From NCBI RefSeq assembly GCF_019458805.1, contig NZ_JAIBOA010000029.1, positions 1-64,000 of the forward strand: a DNA stretch of 64,000 bases, read 5' to 3'. A program made the position numbers and the translations under genes. Below, in pieces: positions 25,179 to 34,057 of this stretch (within the stretch, counting starts at the first letter, position 1; every line of letters starts with the position of its first letter). This stretch comes from Actinomadura parmotrematis (GTDB lineage: Bacteria > Actinomycetota > Actinomycetes > Streptosporangiales > Streptosporangiaceae). The notes beneath the pieces are model-generated. The model was not told the origin of the DNA. It saw only the letters and a program-made list of their open reading frames with translations, and made no database searches.

Positions 25179-25691
25179 TCAGAACAGCGCGCTGCCCCTC
25201 TCGAAGTCCAGCAGGTAGCGCTTGTTGGCGAGGCCGCCGCCGTAGCCGGTGAGGTCGCCGCCCGACCCGACGACGCGGTGGCAGGGCACGATGACGCTGA
25301 CGGGGTTGCGGCCGTTGGCGAGGCCGACGGCGCGGGACGCCGACGGGTTGCCGAGGCGCCGCGCGAGCTCCCCGTAGCTGATCGTCTCGCCGTAGGGGAT
25401 GGCGCGGAGCTGCTCCCAGACGGCCCGCTGGAACGGGGTGCCGTGCAGCGACAGGGGCACGTCGAACTCGCTCAGCGTCCCGTCGAAGTAACGGCCGAGC
25501 TGGTCGGCGGCGGCGTCGAGGTGGGCGCCGCCGGGGACGCGGTCCCCGAACGTGGCGGGTTCGGGCATGTGCCGGTGGCCGGTCATGTAGAGGCCGCTGA
25601 TGCCGTCCTCGTCGGCGACGAGGGTGAGCGGCCCGACCGGGCTGTCGATGACGGTGTGCGTCTGCTCGCGCGGCGGCGTGCGGGTGGCCAT
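25179..25691 (-). CDS. ogt: Methylated-DNA-protein-cysteine methyltransferase
   Basis: 170 residues. Repairs O6-alkylguanine by transfer to its own cysteine. The active site is VIVPCHRVVG with Cys137; upstream GTPFQRAVWEQLRAIPYGETISYGELA and the ANGRNP turn are conserved. ATG start with GGAGGAGG upstream. It follows the ada-alkA gene by 26 bases on the same strand and is probably in its operon, giving direct reversal and base excision of alkylation damage together. Confidence 0.95.
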   Translation of the reverse strand: MATRTPPREQTHTVIDSPVGPLTLVADEDGISGLYMTGHRHMPEPATFGDRVPGGAHLDAAADQLGRYFDGTLSEFDVPLSLHGTPFQRAVWEQLRAIPYGETISYGELARRLGNPSASRAVGLANGRNPVSVIVPCHRVVGSGGDLTGYGGGLANKRYLLDFERGSALF

Positions 25692-25717
25692 GGTGTCCTC
25701 CTCCGGTAAGGGAATGG

Positions 25718-27184
25718 TCAGGCGGGCAGGCGGTTGACGGCGTGGTCGCCGGTCGCCCACAGGTGCTGGACGGCGTAGGCGCGCCAGGGCCGCCAGGCGG
25801 CGGCGCGGCGGGTGAGGGCGGCCGGGGTGGCCGGCAGGTCGAGCGCCTTGGCGGCGGCGCGGATGCCGAGGTCGCCGGGCAGGAACGCGTCGGGGTCGCC
25901 GAGAGCGCGCATGGCGATGGTCTCGATGGTCCAGGGCCCGAAGCCGGGCAGTTCGGCGAGGCGGGCGCGGGCGGCGTCCCAGTCGGCGCCGGCGCCGACG
26001 TCCAGGGAACCGTCCGCGAGGGCCGCGACGAGCCCTTGCAGGGTGGCGCGCCGGGCGCGCGGGAGCCGCAGTGACTCCGGGTCGAGGCCGGCGAGCGCGT
26101 CGGGCGTCGGGAACAGGTGGGTGAGGCCGCCGCCGGGGTCGCGGACGGGGTCGCCGTGGGCGGTGACGAGGCGGGCGGCGTGCGTGCGGGCGGCGGCCGT
26201 GGACACCTGCTGTCCCAGGACCGCGCGGACGGCGAGCTCCTCGGGGTCGGTGGTGCGCGGGACGCGGCGGCCGGGCGCCTTGCGGACGAGCGGCTCCAGC
26301 GCCGGGTCGGCGGCGAGCAGCTCGTCGACGGCGACCGGGTCGGCGTCCAGGTCGAGCAGGCGGCGGCAGCGGCTGATCGCGATGGTGAGGTCGCGGACGT
26401 CGGCCAGGTGCAGCGTGCAGGCGACGTGGTCGGGCGCCGGGCGGAGCGCGGCGATCCCGGCGCCGTGCGGGAGGCGCAGCGTCCTCCGGTAGGCGCCGTC
26501 GCGCCACTCCTCCACGCCGGGGACGGCGGTCGCGGCGAGGTGCCCGAACAGGTTGTCGGGGTACAGCGGCGCCCGGAACGGCAGCCGCAGCGCGAGCGCG
26601 CCCGGCGCGGGGGCGGGGCGGCGCGCGGCGCGCTCGCGCAGCGCCGACGGGGTGAGCGCGAACACCTCGCGGACGGTGTCGTTGAAGGCGCGGATGCTGG
26701 CGAACCCGGCGGCGAACGCCACGTCGCCCATCGGCATCGCGGTGGTCTCGACGAGCAGCCGCGCCGTCTGGGCGCGCTGGGCGCGGGCGAGCGCGAGCGG
26801 CCCGGCGCCGAGCTCGGCGTTCAGCTGCCGCTCGATCTGGCGGGCGCTGTAGCCGAGGCGGGCGGCGAGGCCGGTGACGCCGTCGCGGTCGACGACGCCG
26901 TCGGCGATGAGCCGCATCGCGCGGGCGACGGCGTCCGCGCGGTGGTTCCACTCCGGGGAGCCGGGGGAGGTGTCGGGGCGGCAGCGCTTGCAGGCGCGGT
27001 AGCCGGCCTGCTGGGCGGCGGCGGCGCTCGGGTGGAAGGTCATGTTCTCGGGCCTCGGCGTCACCGCCGGGCAGCTCGGCCGGCAGTAGATGCCGGTGGT
27101 GCGCACGGCGGTGAAGAACCAGCCGTCGAACCGCGCGTCCTTGGAGCGGACGGCGCGGACGCAGCGCTCGGTGTCCTCGTGCAT
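25718..27184 (-). CDS. Ada-AlkA fusion: regulator and 3-methyladenine glycosylase
   Basis: 488 residues in three parts. An Ada zinc domain (1-75) has all four cysteines (Cys34, 38, 65, 68), so methyl-phosphotriester sensing is possible. An AraC-type HTH follows (about 80-170). Then an AlkA N-terminal and HhH-GPD domain (about 190-488) with VLGQQVSTAAA, LPGFGPWTIETIAMRAL and the catalytic Asp in PGDLGIR. Such fusions are common in actinobacteria. Start at MHEDTERCV by homology. A GATGCT lies six bases before it, suggesting a leaderless message. Expected to activate itself and ogt on alkylation. Confidence 0.94.
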   Translation of the reverse strand: MHEDTERCVRAVRSKDARFDGWFFTAVRTTGIYCRPSCPAVTPRPENMTFHPSAAAAQQAGYRACKRCRPDTSPGSPEWNHRADAVARAMRLIADGVVDRDGVTGLAARLGYSARQIERQLNAELGAGPLALARAQRAQTARLLVETTAMPMGDVAFAAGFASIRAFNDTVREVFALTPSALRERAARRPAPAPGALALRLPFRAPLYPDNLFGHLAATAVPGVEEWRDGAYRRTLRLPHGAGIAALRPAPDHVACTLHLADVRDLTIAISRCRRLLDLDADPVAVDELLAADPALEPLVRKAPGRRVPRTTDPEELAVRAVLGQQVSTAAARTHAARLVTAHGDPVRDPGGGLTHLFPTPDALAGLDPESLRLPRARRATLQGLVAALADGSLDVGAGADWDAARARLAELPGFGPWTIETIAMRALGDPDAFLPGDLGIRAAAKALDLPATPAALTRRAAAWRPWRAYAVQHLWATGDHAVNRLPA

Positions 27185-27347
27185 GCCTCCAGCATCACCG
27201 ATGGAACGGCCCGTCACTGGCAGGAAAACGACATCGACGTCGCGCGGGGCCGGGGCGTTCCGCCATGACCCCCCAGGTAATCGCCCCCGCTACCCGCCGA
27301 CCGGCAGAGTCGGGGACATCAGCCGGAACACTACGGAGGAGACCGAC

Positions 27348-27710
27348 ATGACCGACGCCCGCACCCTCGCCGAACGCTACATCGCCGCCTGGAACGAGCA
27401 GGACGGGGCGGCCCGCCGCGCCGCCGTCGCGGACCTGTGGACCGAGGGCGCCGTCTACACCGACCCGCTCGGCGTCGCCGAGGGCCGCGACGCCATCGCC
27501 GCGACGATCGGCGCCGTGCAGGAGCAGTTCGCCGGGATGGTGTTCGCGCTGGTCGGCGACGTGGACGCGCACCACGACGTCGTCCGCTTCACCTGGGGCC
27601 TCGGGCCGGCGGGTGCCGAGCCGCTCGTCGTGGGGTTCGACGTCGCCGTCCTCGCCGGGGACGGCCGGATCGACAAGGTCCACGGGTTCCTGGACAAGGT
27701 GCCCGCCTGA
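27348..27710 (+). CDS. SnoaL/NTF2-like protein
   Basis: 120 residues with the SnoaL-like NTF2 fold pattern: LAERYIAAWNEQDGAARRAAVADLWTEGAVYTDPLG, GRDAIAATIGAVQEQF, and VVRFTWGL. Probably binds or modifies a small hydrophobic ligand; no catalytic pair can be assigned. ATG start with CGGAGGAG six bases upstream. Single gene, convergent with the SDR gene. Confidence 0.85.
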   Translation: MTDARTLAERYIAAWNEQDGAARRAAVADLWTEGAVYTDPLGVAEGRDAIAATIGAVQEQFAGMVFALVGDVDAHHDVVRFTWGLGPAGAEPLVVGFDVAVLAGDGRIDKVHGFLDKVPA

Positions 27711-27715
27711 ACGCG

Positions 27716-27754
27716 CCGGGCGCGCGGGCCCCGGAGGGGGGTCCGCGCGCCCGG
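27716..27754. terminator. Bidirectional hairpin between convergent genes
   Basis: CCGGGCGCGCGG (27716-27727) pairs perfectly with CCGCGCGCCCGG (27743-27754). It lies between two convergent stop codons and probably ends both transcripts. Confidence 0.7.
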
Positions 27755-27764
27755 TGGCGGCGTG

Positions 27765-28541
27765 TCAGATTTGGCGCAGGGCGCCGCCGTCCACCGCCCA
27801 CTCGGCGCCGGTGACCTGCCCGGCGAGCGGCGACAGCAGGTAGGCGATCACCCGGGCGACGTCGCCGGGGGCGCCGAGCCGCCCCGACGGCAGCCGCCGC
27901 TCCTCGGCGACGAACCGCTCGACGGCCTCCTCGACCGGCAGGCCGTGGCGGGCGGCGAGCTGCTCGGCGAACCCGCCGGGCGCGTCCCACAGGCGCGTCC
28001 GCGTCGGGCCGGGCGCGACGACGTTGGACCGCACCCCGCACGGCCCGAACTCGGCCGCGAGGGTCTTGGACACCGACAGCAGCGCGGTCTTGGCGGCGGC
28101 GTAGTCGACCAGCGGGGTGTCGGGGAAGCGGGCCGCCTCGCTGGTGACGTGCACGAGGCTCCCGCCGCCCTGGTCGATCAGCGCGGGCAGCGCGGCCCGC
28201 GCCGCCCGCACCGCCGCGTGGAAGTTGAGCTCGAAGGCGGCGTGCCACTGGTCGTCGGTGACGTCCAGGAACCCGATCCGCGGCTCCAGCCCCCCGGCGT
28301 TGTTGACCAGGCCGTCCAGCCGCCCGTGCAGGTCCAGCGCGGCCGCCACGACGCGCTCGGCGGCGCCCGGGTCGGTGAGGTCGGCGGCGACGGTGCGGAC
28401 GCCCTCGGGGTCGCGGCCCGGCCGGCGGGCGGCGCCGACGACGTGCGCGCCCTCGGCGGCGAGCAGCCGCGCCGTCGCCTCGCCGATGCCGGCGGACGAG
28501 CCGGTCACGATGAACACCCGGTCCTTCAGTTCGAGGTCCAT
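27765..28541 (-). CDS. Short-chain dehydrogenase/reductase
   Basis: 258 residues, classical SDR. Cofactor motif TGSSAGIGE (about 14-22), NNAGG, catalytic Ser and YxxxK in DYAAAKTAL, and the C-terminal VTGAEWAVDGG. NAD(P)-dependent oxidoreductase of unknown substrate. It follows the MFS gene with a five-base gap on the same strand, so the two form an operon probably controlled by the divergent XRE gene. Confidence 0.93.
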   Translation of the reverse strand: MDLELKDRVFIVTGSSAGIGEATARLLAAEGAHVVGAARRPGRDPEGVRTVAADLTDPGAAERVVAAALDLHGRLDGLVNNAGGLEPRIGFLDVTDDQWHAAFELNFHAAVRAARAALPALIDQGGGSLVHVTSEAARFPDTPLVDYAAAKTALLSVSKTLAAEFGPCGVRSNVVAPGPTRTRLWDAPGGFAEQLAARHGLPVEEAVERFVAEERRLPSGRLGAPGDVARVIAYLLSPLAGQVTGAEWAVDGGALRQI

Positions 28542-28546
28542 CCCGG

Positions 28547-29911
28547 TCACCGGCGCTTCAGGAAGGCGAGGGCGAGGCCGGCGCCGAGGAGCGCCACGGC
28601 CGCGTTGACCAGGGTGGCGGTGTGCACGCCGGTGAGGACCCCGACGCTCCCGGCGGTCGCGACGGCGCTCATCACCGGGATGCCGAGGGTGATCGCGACC
28701 TGCTGCGTCATGGTGGCGAGGCCGGTCGCGAGGCCCTGCTCCCCGTCGGGCAGGCCGCTCGTCGCGGTGCCCATGAACGCCACGATCGCGACGAGGTTCC
28801 CGAACCCGCCGACGGCGGTCGCGACGAGCAGCAGCGGCAGCGACGCGTGCGTCCCGCCGAGGCCGGCGAGCGCGGCCGTCGCGACGGCCTGGAGCGTCAG
28901 GCCGGCGGCGAGGGTGGCGCGGCCGCCGAGGCGTCCCATGATGCGCGGGGCGGCGATCCCGCCCGACACGGTCCCGGCGCCGAGGACGGCGAGCGCGAGG
29001 CCCGTCGCGAGCGGCGAGTAGCCGAGGACGCGCTGCAGGTACAGCGTCATGAGGAACACCAGCGACGTCTCGGTGGCGAAGGCGATGAACCCGCCGGCGT
29101 TGCCCCAGGCGACGGTGCGCTTGGTGAGGACGCCGAGAGGGACGAGCGGCGCGGCGGCGCGGCGCTCGGCGAGGACGAACAGCACGAGCAGCACCGCGGC
29201 GACCGGCAGCGCCCACGCCCAGGTGGTGATGCCGAGGACGAGGGCGAGCAGCCCGCCGGTCACCGTGACGGCGCCGGGGACGTCGAGGCGGGCCCGGCCG
29301 CCGTCGCGGCTCTCGGTGATCACGGCGGAGGTGACGGCGAGGACGAGCAGCGCGACGGGCACGTTCACCAGGAACGCCCACCGCCAGCTCAGCAGGTCGG
29401 TGAGCACGCCGCCGAGGACGGCGCCGACGGTGAAGCCCGCCGACATCAGCGCGCCGCTCAGCCCGAGCGCCCGCGCCCGCAGCGGCCCCTCGGCGAACGA
29501 CGTGGTGATCAGCGACAGCGCGGCGGGCGTCGCGATCGCGGTGGCGAGCCCTTGCAGGACGCGGCCGGCCAGCAGCAGCGCCGGGTTCGCCGCGAGGCCG
29601 CCGAGCAGCGAGCCCGCCGCGAGGAGCGCCATGCCGAGCAGCAGCATGCGGCGGCGTCCCACCAGGTCGGCGACGCGGCCGAACAGCAGCGTGAGGCCGG
29701 CGGCGGGCAGCGCGAACGCCGTCGCGATCCATTGCAGGGAGCCGAGGCCGAAGCCGAGGCCCGCGCCGACGGCGGGCATCGCGACGTTGAGGATGGAGAA
29801 GTCGATGGCGAGCATGAACTGCGCGCCGAGCAGCAGGGTGAGGACGAGCTTCTGCCGGGGGGTCATCCCGGTGGCGGCCCGCGCGGGGCGGGCCTCGGTG
29901 AGGGCTGTCAT
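28547..29911 (-). CDS. MFS transporter, DHA2/QacA-EmrB type
   Basis: 454-residue drug-proton antiporter-like protein with about fourteen membrane segments. Signature LDFSILNVAMPAVG-like sequence appears as MLAIDFSILNVAMPAVG, followed by LVGRRRMLLLG in the first loop and PAALSLITTSFAEG. Probably exports a toxic or secreted compound. Start at MTALTEARPARAATG; longer frames have no site. First gene of the operon with the SDR. Confidence 0.92.
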   Translation of the reverse strand: MTALTEARPARAATGMTPRQKLVLTLLLGAQFMLAIDFSILNVAMPAVGAGLGFGLGSLQWIATAFALPAAGLTLLFGRVADLVGRRRMLLLGMALLAAGSLLGGLAANPALLLAGRVLQGLATAIATPAALSLITTSFAEGPLRARALGLSGALMSAGFTVGAVLGGVLTDLLSWRWAFLVNVPVALLVLAVTSAVITESRDGGRARLDVPGAVTVTGGLLALVLGITTWAWALPVAAVLLVLFVLAERRAAAPLVPLGVLTKRTVAWGNAGGFIAFATETSLVFLMTLYLQRVLGYSPLATGLALAVLGAGTVSGGIAAPRIMGRLGGRATLAAGLTLQAVATAALAGLGGTHASLPLLLVATAVGGFGNLVAIVAFMGTATSGLPDGEQGLATGLATMTQQVAITLGIPVMSAVATAGSVGVLTGVHTATLVNAAVALLGAGLALAFLKRR

Positions 29912-29994
29912 GCACCCCAAGATCGTCCGTGCCGGCGCGGGTACCCAGCCCCCGCCCGTTCGTACCACCAGCAGTAGCAGGCTGGGGGTGCCGC

Positions 29995-30000
29995 TAGCCT
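29995..30000 (+). promoter_or_regulatory. -10 element, leaderless promoter
   Basis: TAGCCT six bases before the GTG start of the XRE gene at 30007. Confidence 0.5.
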
Positions 30001-30006
30001 CGTCCC

Positions 30007-30855
30007 GTGCTGGGCGAATTCCTGAAATCGCGGCGGGCGGGGCTGCGTCCCGAGGACGTGGGGCTGCGCGACTACGGCGGGCGGCGCCGCGTCCCCGGGT
30101 TGCGCCGCGAGGAGCTCGCGCAGCTCGCCGGCGTCAGCGTCGCCTACTACATCCGCCTGGAGCAGGGGCACGCCGACAACGTGTCGGACGAGATCCTGGA
30201 CGCGATAGCGCGCGCGCTGCGGCTGGACCCCGCCGAACGCGACCACCTGCACCGGCTCGCGCATCCGCGCCGGGACCGGCCGCCGGAGGAGCCGGTGGTG
30301 CTGCGGCCGCCGCTCCGGCACCTGCTGGACGCGATCACGCACGCGCCCGCCTACATCGTCGGGCACCGCACCGAGGTCGTCGCCTGGAACCGGCTGACCG
30401 CCGAGGTCTTCGTGGACCTGGCCGCCGTCCCGCCGGCCGAGCGGACCTGGAGCCACCAGATCCACCTGAACCTGGACTACCGGGCGCGGCTCGGCGCGAA
30501 CTGGCCCGTCGTCGCCCGCCGCAACGCCGCCTACCTGCGGTTCCGGGCCGGGGAGGACCCCGGCGACCGGCGGCTCGCCGCGCTGGTCGCCGAGCTGCGC
30601 GAGCGCAGCCCCGGCTTCGCGGGGCTCTGGGACGAGCACCGCGTCGGCGGCCTCGACCACGGCGAGGCCCGCATCGAGCACCCGGCCGAGGGGCCGCTCG
30701 TCCTGCCGTTCGAGACGCTGCACCTGCCCGGCGACCCGCAGATCAGCCGCCTGATGCTGTACGCGGCCGAGCCGGGGTCGGCGTCGGAGGCGGCGCTGCG
30801 GCGGCTCGCCGCGACGTCGACCCGCCTGTCCAGCGCCGAACTCGCGGCGGGGTGA
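30007..30855 (+). CDS. XRE regulator with MmyB-like ligand domain
   Basis: 282 residues. HTH (about 4-70) with the group signature GGRRRVPGLRREELAQLAGV and YYIRLEQG, then a MmyB-like ligand domain (APAYIVGHRTEVVAWNRLTA; RNAAYLRFRAGEDPGDRRL; HPAEGPLVLPFETLHLPGDP). These usually repress a neighbouring reductase or exporter. It is divergent from the MFS-SDR operon. Appears leaderless with a GTG start. Confidence 0.93.
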   Translation: MLGEFLKSRRAGLRPEDVGLRDYGGRRRVPGLRREELAQLAGVSVAYYIRLEQGHADNVSDEILDAIARALRLDPAERDHLHRLAHPRRDRPPEEPVVLRPPLRHLLDAITHAPAYIVGHRTEVVAWNRLTAEVFVDLAAVPPAERTWSHQIHLNLDYRARLGANWPVVARRNAAYLRFRAGEDPGDRRLAALVAELRERSPGFAGLWDEHRVGGLDHGEARIEHPAEGPLVLPFETLHLPGDPQISRLMLYAAEPGSASEAALRRLAATSTRLSSAELAAG

Positions 30856-30870
30856 GGCACCATCGGGCGA

Positions 30871-32028
30871 ATGGAACCCCTGCTGAACCGGGCACTGCTG
30901 GAGTGGGACGAGGACGGTGCGCGGCGGTCGGCGCGCTGGCGGTCGGACGGCCGGACGGGCGCGCCGCGGCGCGTGACCGTCGTCGACGACTCGCTCAAGG
31001 CCGATACGGCGTTCCGGCTGGCCAGTGAGGGCACGGCGCTGCTGTGGCGGGGCGACTACCAGAACGCCCGCGCGCTGCTTCAGGCGATGGCGCGCCGCGT
31101 CGACCGTCCTAAGCGGCGGCCCAAGCAGGCGCCCGAGGGCGCGCAGGCGTTCCACCTGTACCGGCAAGCGCGCGCGCAGCGGGCGCGGCTGCTCGGGATG
31201 CTGCTGATTCCCGTGGACGCGGGCCACGTCGTCGCGTTGCGGCGGGCGCCTGATGTGCGGGAGGCGTGCGTCCGCGCGTTCGGCCCGGCCGACGAGCCGT
31301 ACGTGACGTCGCTGAGGGACCTGCTCGGTGCCATCGGCGCCAATGAGTGGCGGGAGAAGGGCGTCCCGGTGCCCGCGCTCGGCGGCGACCGGATCCACCC
31401 GCACTACGGCGTTTTCTCCCCGGTCCGCGGCGAGTACGTCGATCTGGTGGCGGAGGCACCGCTCCCCCCGGCCGCCACCGCGTTCGATATCGGGACGGGT
31501 ACGGGTGTGCTGGCGGCGGTCCTGGCGCGGCGCGGCGTCCCCGAAGTCGTCGCGACCGACGTCGACCCGCGCGCGCTCGCCTGCGCCGAAGAGAACGCGG
31601 CCCGGCTCAAGGTCGCCGACCGCGTCCGTATCGAGCGGGCCGACCTGTTCCCGGCGGGACGGGCCGGGCTGGTCGTCTGCAACCCGCCCTGGCTGCCCGG
31701 CAAGGCCGCCACCTCGCTGGAGGGGGCGGTGTACGACCCGGACTCGCGGATGCTGCGCGGCTTCCTGGACGGTCTCGCCGGCCGCCTGGAATCGGGCGGC
31801 GAGGGCTGGCTCGTCATCTCCGACCTCGCCGAGCTCCTCGGCCTGCGCGCGCCCGGCGAGCTCACCGGCCGGTTCGGCGCCGCCGGGCTGTGCGTCCTCG
31901 GCCGCCTGGACGCGCGTCCCCGCCACCCGAAGGCCGTCGACGCGGGCGACGCCCTGCACGCGGCGCGCGCCGCCGAGGTGACGACGCTCTGGCGGCTCGG
32001 CGCCGTCAGCGATGCGCCGCGTGGGTGA
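30871..32028 (+). CDS. Class I SAM-dependent methyltransferase
   Basis: 385 residues. SAM motif FDIGTGTGVLAAVLARRG (about 205-222), acidic ribose ligand in TDVDPRA, and NPPW (about 271-274), the motif of N-methylating enzymes that act on Gln, adenine or guanine (PrmC, RlmG, RsmC groups). An N-terminal 190-residue domain precedes it, with a basic stretch RRVDRPKRRPKQAPEGAQ, perhaps for RNA binding. The substrate cannot be assigned. It ends 23 bases inside the convergent XRE gene. Confidence 0.85.
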   Translation: MEPLLNRALLEWDEDGARRSARWRSDGRTGAPRRVTVVDDSLKADTAFRLASEGTALLWRGDYQNARALLQAMARRVDRPKRRPKQAPEGAQAFHLYRQARAQRARLLGMLLIPVDAGHVVALRRAPDVREACVRAFGPADEPYVTSLRDLLGAIGANEWREKGVPVPALGGDRIHPHYGVFSPVRGEYVDLVAEAPLPPAATAFDIGTGTGVLAAVLARRGVPEVVATDVDPRALACAEENAARLKVADRVRIERADLFPAGRAGLVVCNPPWLPGKAATSLEGAVYDPDSRMLRGFLDGLAGRLESGGEGWLVISDLAELLGLRAPGELTGRFGAAGLCVLGRLDARPRHPKAVDAGDALHAARAAEVTTLWRLGAVSDAPRG

Positions 32029-32866
32029 CCTCGGGGCCGACGTGCCCGAGCAGCTCCAGCGCGTCGAGGCCCGGTGACCCCGGCGGCGGGGTGAACACCA
32101 GCATCCGCTGGTCCTCGGCGGGGGTGAGGAGCGCCTCGACGTCCAGCTCGATGAGCCCGACCGTCGGGTGCTTCACCCGCATCCGGCTCTGCCGGCGGAC
32201 CGCCACCTCGTGCCGCTCCCACAGCGCGGCGAACTCCGCGCTCGCCCCGGTCAGCCGGGCGACGAGCTCCGTCGACCGCGCGTCGTGGCCGCGCCGGGCG
32301 ACGGCCGCCCGCAGGTCGGCGGCGTGCATGCGGCTGATGGCGGCGCACTCCTCGGCCGAGTACGGCTCGCGCTGGTACGGCTCGGTGAACCAGCGCAGCA
32401 CGATGTTGCGGCCGGCGGGCTCGATCGAGCAGACGCAGCCGAGCAGCGCCTCGGCCATGGCGTTCTGCGCGAGCAGGTCGCCGATGTCGGAGACGATGTG
32501 CGCGGGCGTGCCGGCCAGCCGGTCCAGCAGGTGGAGCAGGCCGGGCCGCACGTGCTCTCCGGCCTGCCGCCCGGCGGGCGGGCGGTGCCCGGCCAGCAGG
32601 TACAGGTGGTCGCGCTCGTCCTCGGTGAAGCGCAGCGCGCGCGCGAGCGCGGCCAGCATCTGCGCGGACGGCTGCGGGCTGCGGGCCTGCTCCAGGCGCA
32701 TCAGGTAGTCGGCGGACATGCCCGCGAGCTGCGCCACCTCCTCCCGGCGCAGGCCGGGCGTGCGGCGGCGGCCGCCGGCCCCGGCGGCGACGCTGATGCC
32801 GACCTCGGCCGGGCGCAGCCGCTCCCGGGAGCGGCGCAGGAAATCAGCCAGTTCGTGGCGGTCCAT
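32006..32866 (-). CDS. XRE regulator with MmyB-like ligand domain
   Basis: 286 residues, a paralogue of the regulator at 30007: DFLRRSRERLRPAEVGISVA, RRRTPGLRREEVAQLAGMSADYLMRLEQ, then the ligand domain (APAHIV-like TPAHIVSDIGDLLAQNAMAEALLG; PTVGLIELDVEALL). Start by homology at MDRHELADF with GATAAT six bases upstream, so leaderless. Divergent from the SGNH hydrolase, its probable target. Confidence 0.92.
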   Translation of the reverse strand: MDRHELADFLRRSRERLRPAEVGISVAAGAGGRRRTPGLRREEVAQLAGMSADYLMRLEQARSPQPSAQMLAALARALRFTEDERDHLYLLAGHRPPAGRQAGEHVRPGLLHLLDRLAGTPAHIVSDIGDLLAQNAMAEALLGCVCSIEPAGRNIVLRWFTEPYQREPYSAEECAAISRMHAADLRAAVARRGHDARSTELVARLTGASAEFAALWERHEVAVRRQSRMRVKHPTVGLIELDVEALLTPAEDQRMLVFTPPPGSPGLDALELLGHVGPEVTHAAHR

Positions 32867-32872
32867 CCCGCC

Positions 32873-32878
32873 ATTATC
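32873..32878 (-). promoter_or_regulatory. -10 element, leaderless promoter
   Basis: GATAAT on the reverse strand, six bases before the ATG of the XRE gene; the closest to TATAAT consensus among the leaderless promoters here. Confidence 0.55.
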
Positions 32879-32938
32879 GGCGCCGCGCGGGGCGGGACGG
32901 CTGGACGCGGGCCGCGGCGGTGCGCCACCCTCGACCGC

Positions 32939-33682
32939 ATGATCTTCGAGGGCGCCGGCTACGTGGCGATGGGCAGCTCGTTCGCCGCCGGCCCGGGCAT
33001 CGCCCCGGCCGCCGACCGGCGGGCGGGCCGCTCGGCGGCGAACTACCCGCACCTGGTCGCGGCAGCGCTCGGGCTGCGCCTCACCGACGTCACCTTCTCC
33101 GGCGCGACCACCGCGCACCTGCTGGACGCCCCGCAGCGCGGGCGGCCGCCGCAGATCGCCGCCGTCCGGCCGGACACCCGCCTCGTCACCGTCACCGCGG
33201 GCGGCAACGACGCCGGGTACATCGGGTCGCTGATCAAGGCCGGCGCCCTGCCGGGGCCGTTCCGCCGGTCCGCCCGGATCCCCGAGGCGGCGGCGTTCGA
33301 CGCGGTCGCGGCGTCGCTGGCCCGCGTCGTGCGGGCGGTCCGTGCTCACGCGCCGGGCGCGCGCGTCCTGCTGGTCGACTACCTGCCCGTCCTGGACCCC
33401 GCCACCAGCGGCGCCGACGGGCTGCCGCTGACTCCCGAGCAGGCCCGCCGGGCGCGGGCGGCGGCCGCCGCGCTGACTTCGGCGTTCCGCCGGGCGGCCG
33501 GGGAGGGCGCGGAGTTCGTCGAGGTCGCGGACGCCGCACGCGGCCACGGCCACCGCTCCCCCGCCCCGTGGACCACCGGGTTCGCGCGGTCGTGGCCGTT
33601 CCGCGGCGCCGTCCCGTACCACCCGACGGGCGCGGGCATGGAGGCGCTCGCGGCGCTCGTGGTGGACCGCCTCGCCGCCTGA
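32939..33682 (+). CDS. SGNH/GDSL family hydrolase
   Basis: 247-residue esterase/lipase-like enzyme. Block I is GYVAMGSSFAAGPG with the nucleophile Ser, block III is VTAGGNDAGY (Gly, Asn), and block V is YHPTGAGM with the catalytic His. No signal peptide, so probably intracellular. Resembles the streptomycete SEST-type group. Divergent from the XRE gene with 72 bases between, and followed by the PadR module. Confidence 0.9.
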   Translation: MIFEGAGYVAMGSSFAAGPGIAPAADRRAGRSAANYPHLVAAALGLRLTDVTFSGATTAHLLDAPQRGRPPQIAAVRPDTRLVTVTAGGNDAGYIGSLIKAGALPGPFRRSARIPEAAAFDAVAASLARVVRAVRAHAPGARVLLVDYLPVLDPATSGADGLPLTPEQARRARAAAAALTSAFRRAAGEGAEFVEVADAARGHGHRSPAPWTTGFARSWPFRGAVPYHPTGAGMEALAALVVDRLAA

Positions 33683-33692
33683 TACTTCGCTT

Positions 33693-33717
33693 GCCGATAT
33701 ATCCGTCGCCGATATAT
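33693..33717. promoter_or_regulatory. Direct repeat upstream of PadR gene
   Basis: GCCGATATAT occurs at 33693-33702 and 33708-33717, start to start 15 bases. Each holds ATATAT, rare in this GC-rich DNA. It ends just before the PadR start and probably is its autoregulatory site. Confidence 0.5.
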
Positions 33718-33727
33718 GGTGCGGGGC

Positions 33728-34057
33728 ATGGCACGGCCCATGACCGAACCCACCTACTTCATCCTCGCCGCGCTCCTGGACGGCCCGAGCCACGGCTACG
33801 GGATCATCAAGCTCGCCGAGCGCGAGTCCGGCGGCCGCGTCCGGCTCGCCGTCGGCACCCTCTACGGCGCGCTCGACCGGCTCGCCGAGGCGGGCCTCGT
33901 CGCGCTCGACCGCGAGGAGACCGTCCAGGGCCGGCCCCGCCGCTACTACCGCATCACGGACGACGGCCAGGACGCCGTCGCCGCCGAGGCGGCCCGCATG
34001 CGCGCGGCCGCGCTCGCCGTGACCCGCAGACTCCCCCCGAGGACGGCACCCGCATGA
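33728..34057 (+). CDS. PadR-family regulator
   Basis: 109 residues: short PadR with winged helix (TYFILAALLDGPSHGYGIIKLAERESGG, VRLAVGTLYGALDRLAEAGLVALDREE, YYRITDDGQDAVAAE). No C-terminal Vir domain, so the s-type class. Start at MARPMTEPTYF; TATGGT seven bases earlier may be the -10. ATGA overlap with the next gene makes it the first cistron of a three-gene operon. Confidence 0.93.
   Translation: MARPMTEPTYFILAALLDGPSHGYGIIKLAERESGGRVRLAVGTLYGALDRLAEAGLVALDREETVQGRPRRYYRITDDGQDAVAAEAARMRAAALAVTRRLPPRTAPA

Noticed and set aside
27185..27219. Damage-type promoter before ada-alkA
   Set aside because: TGCCAGTG with N8 is followed by TTCCAT, which misses the TA of the -10, and a better leaderless -10 (GATGCT) sits six bases before the start.
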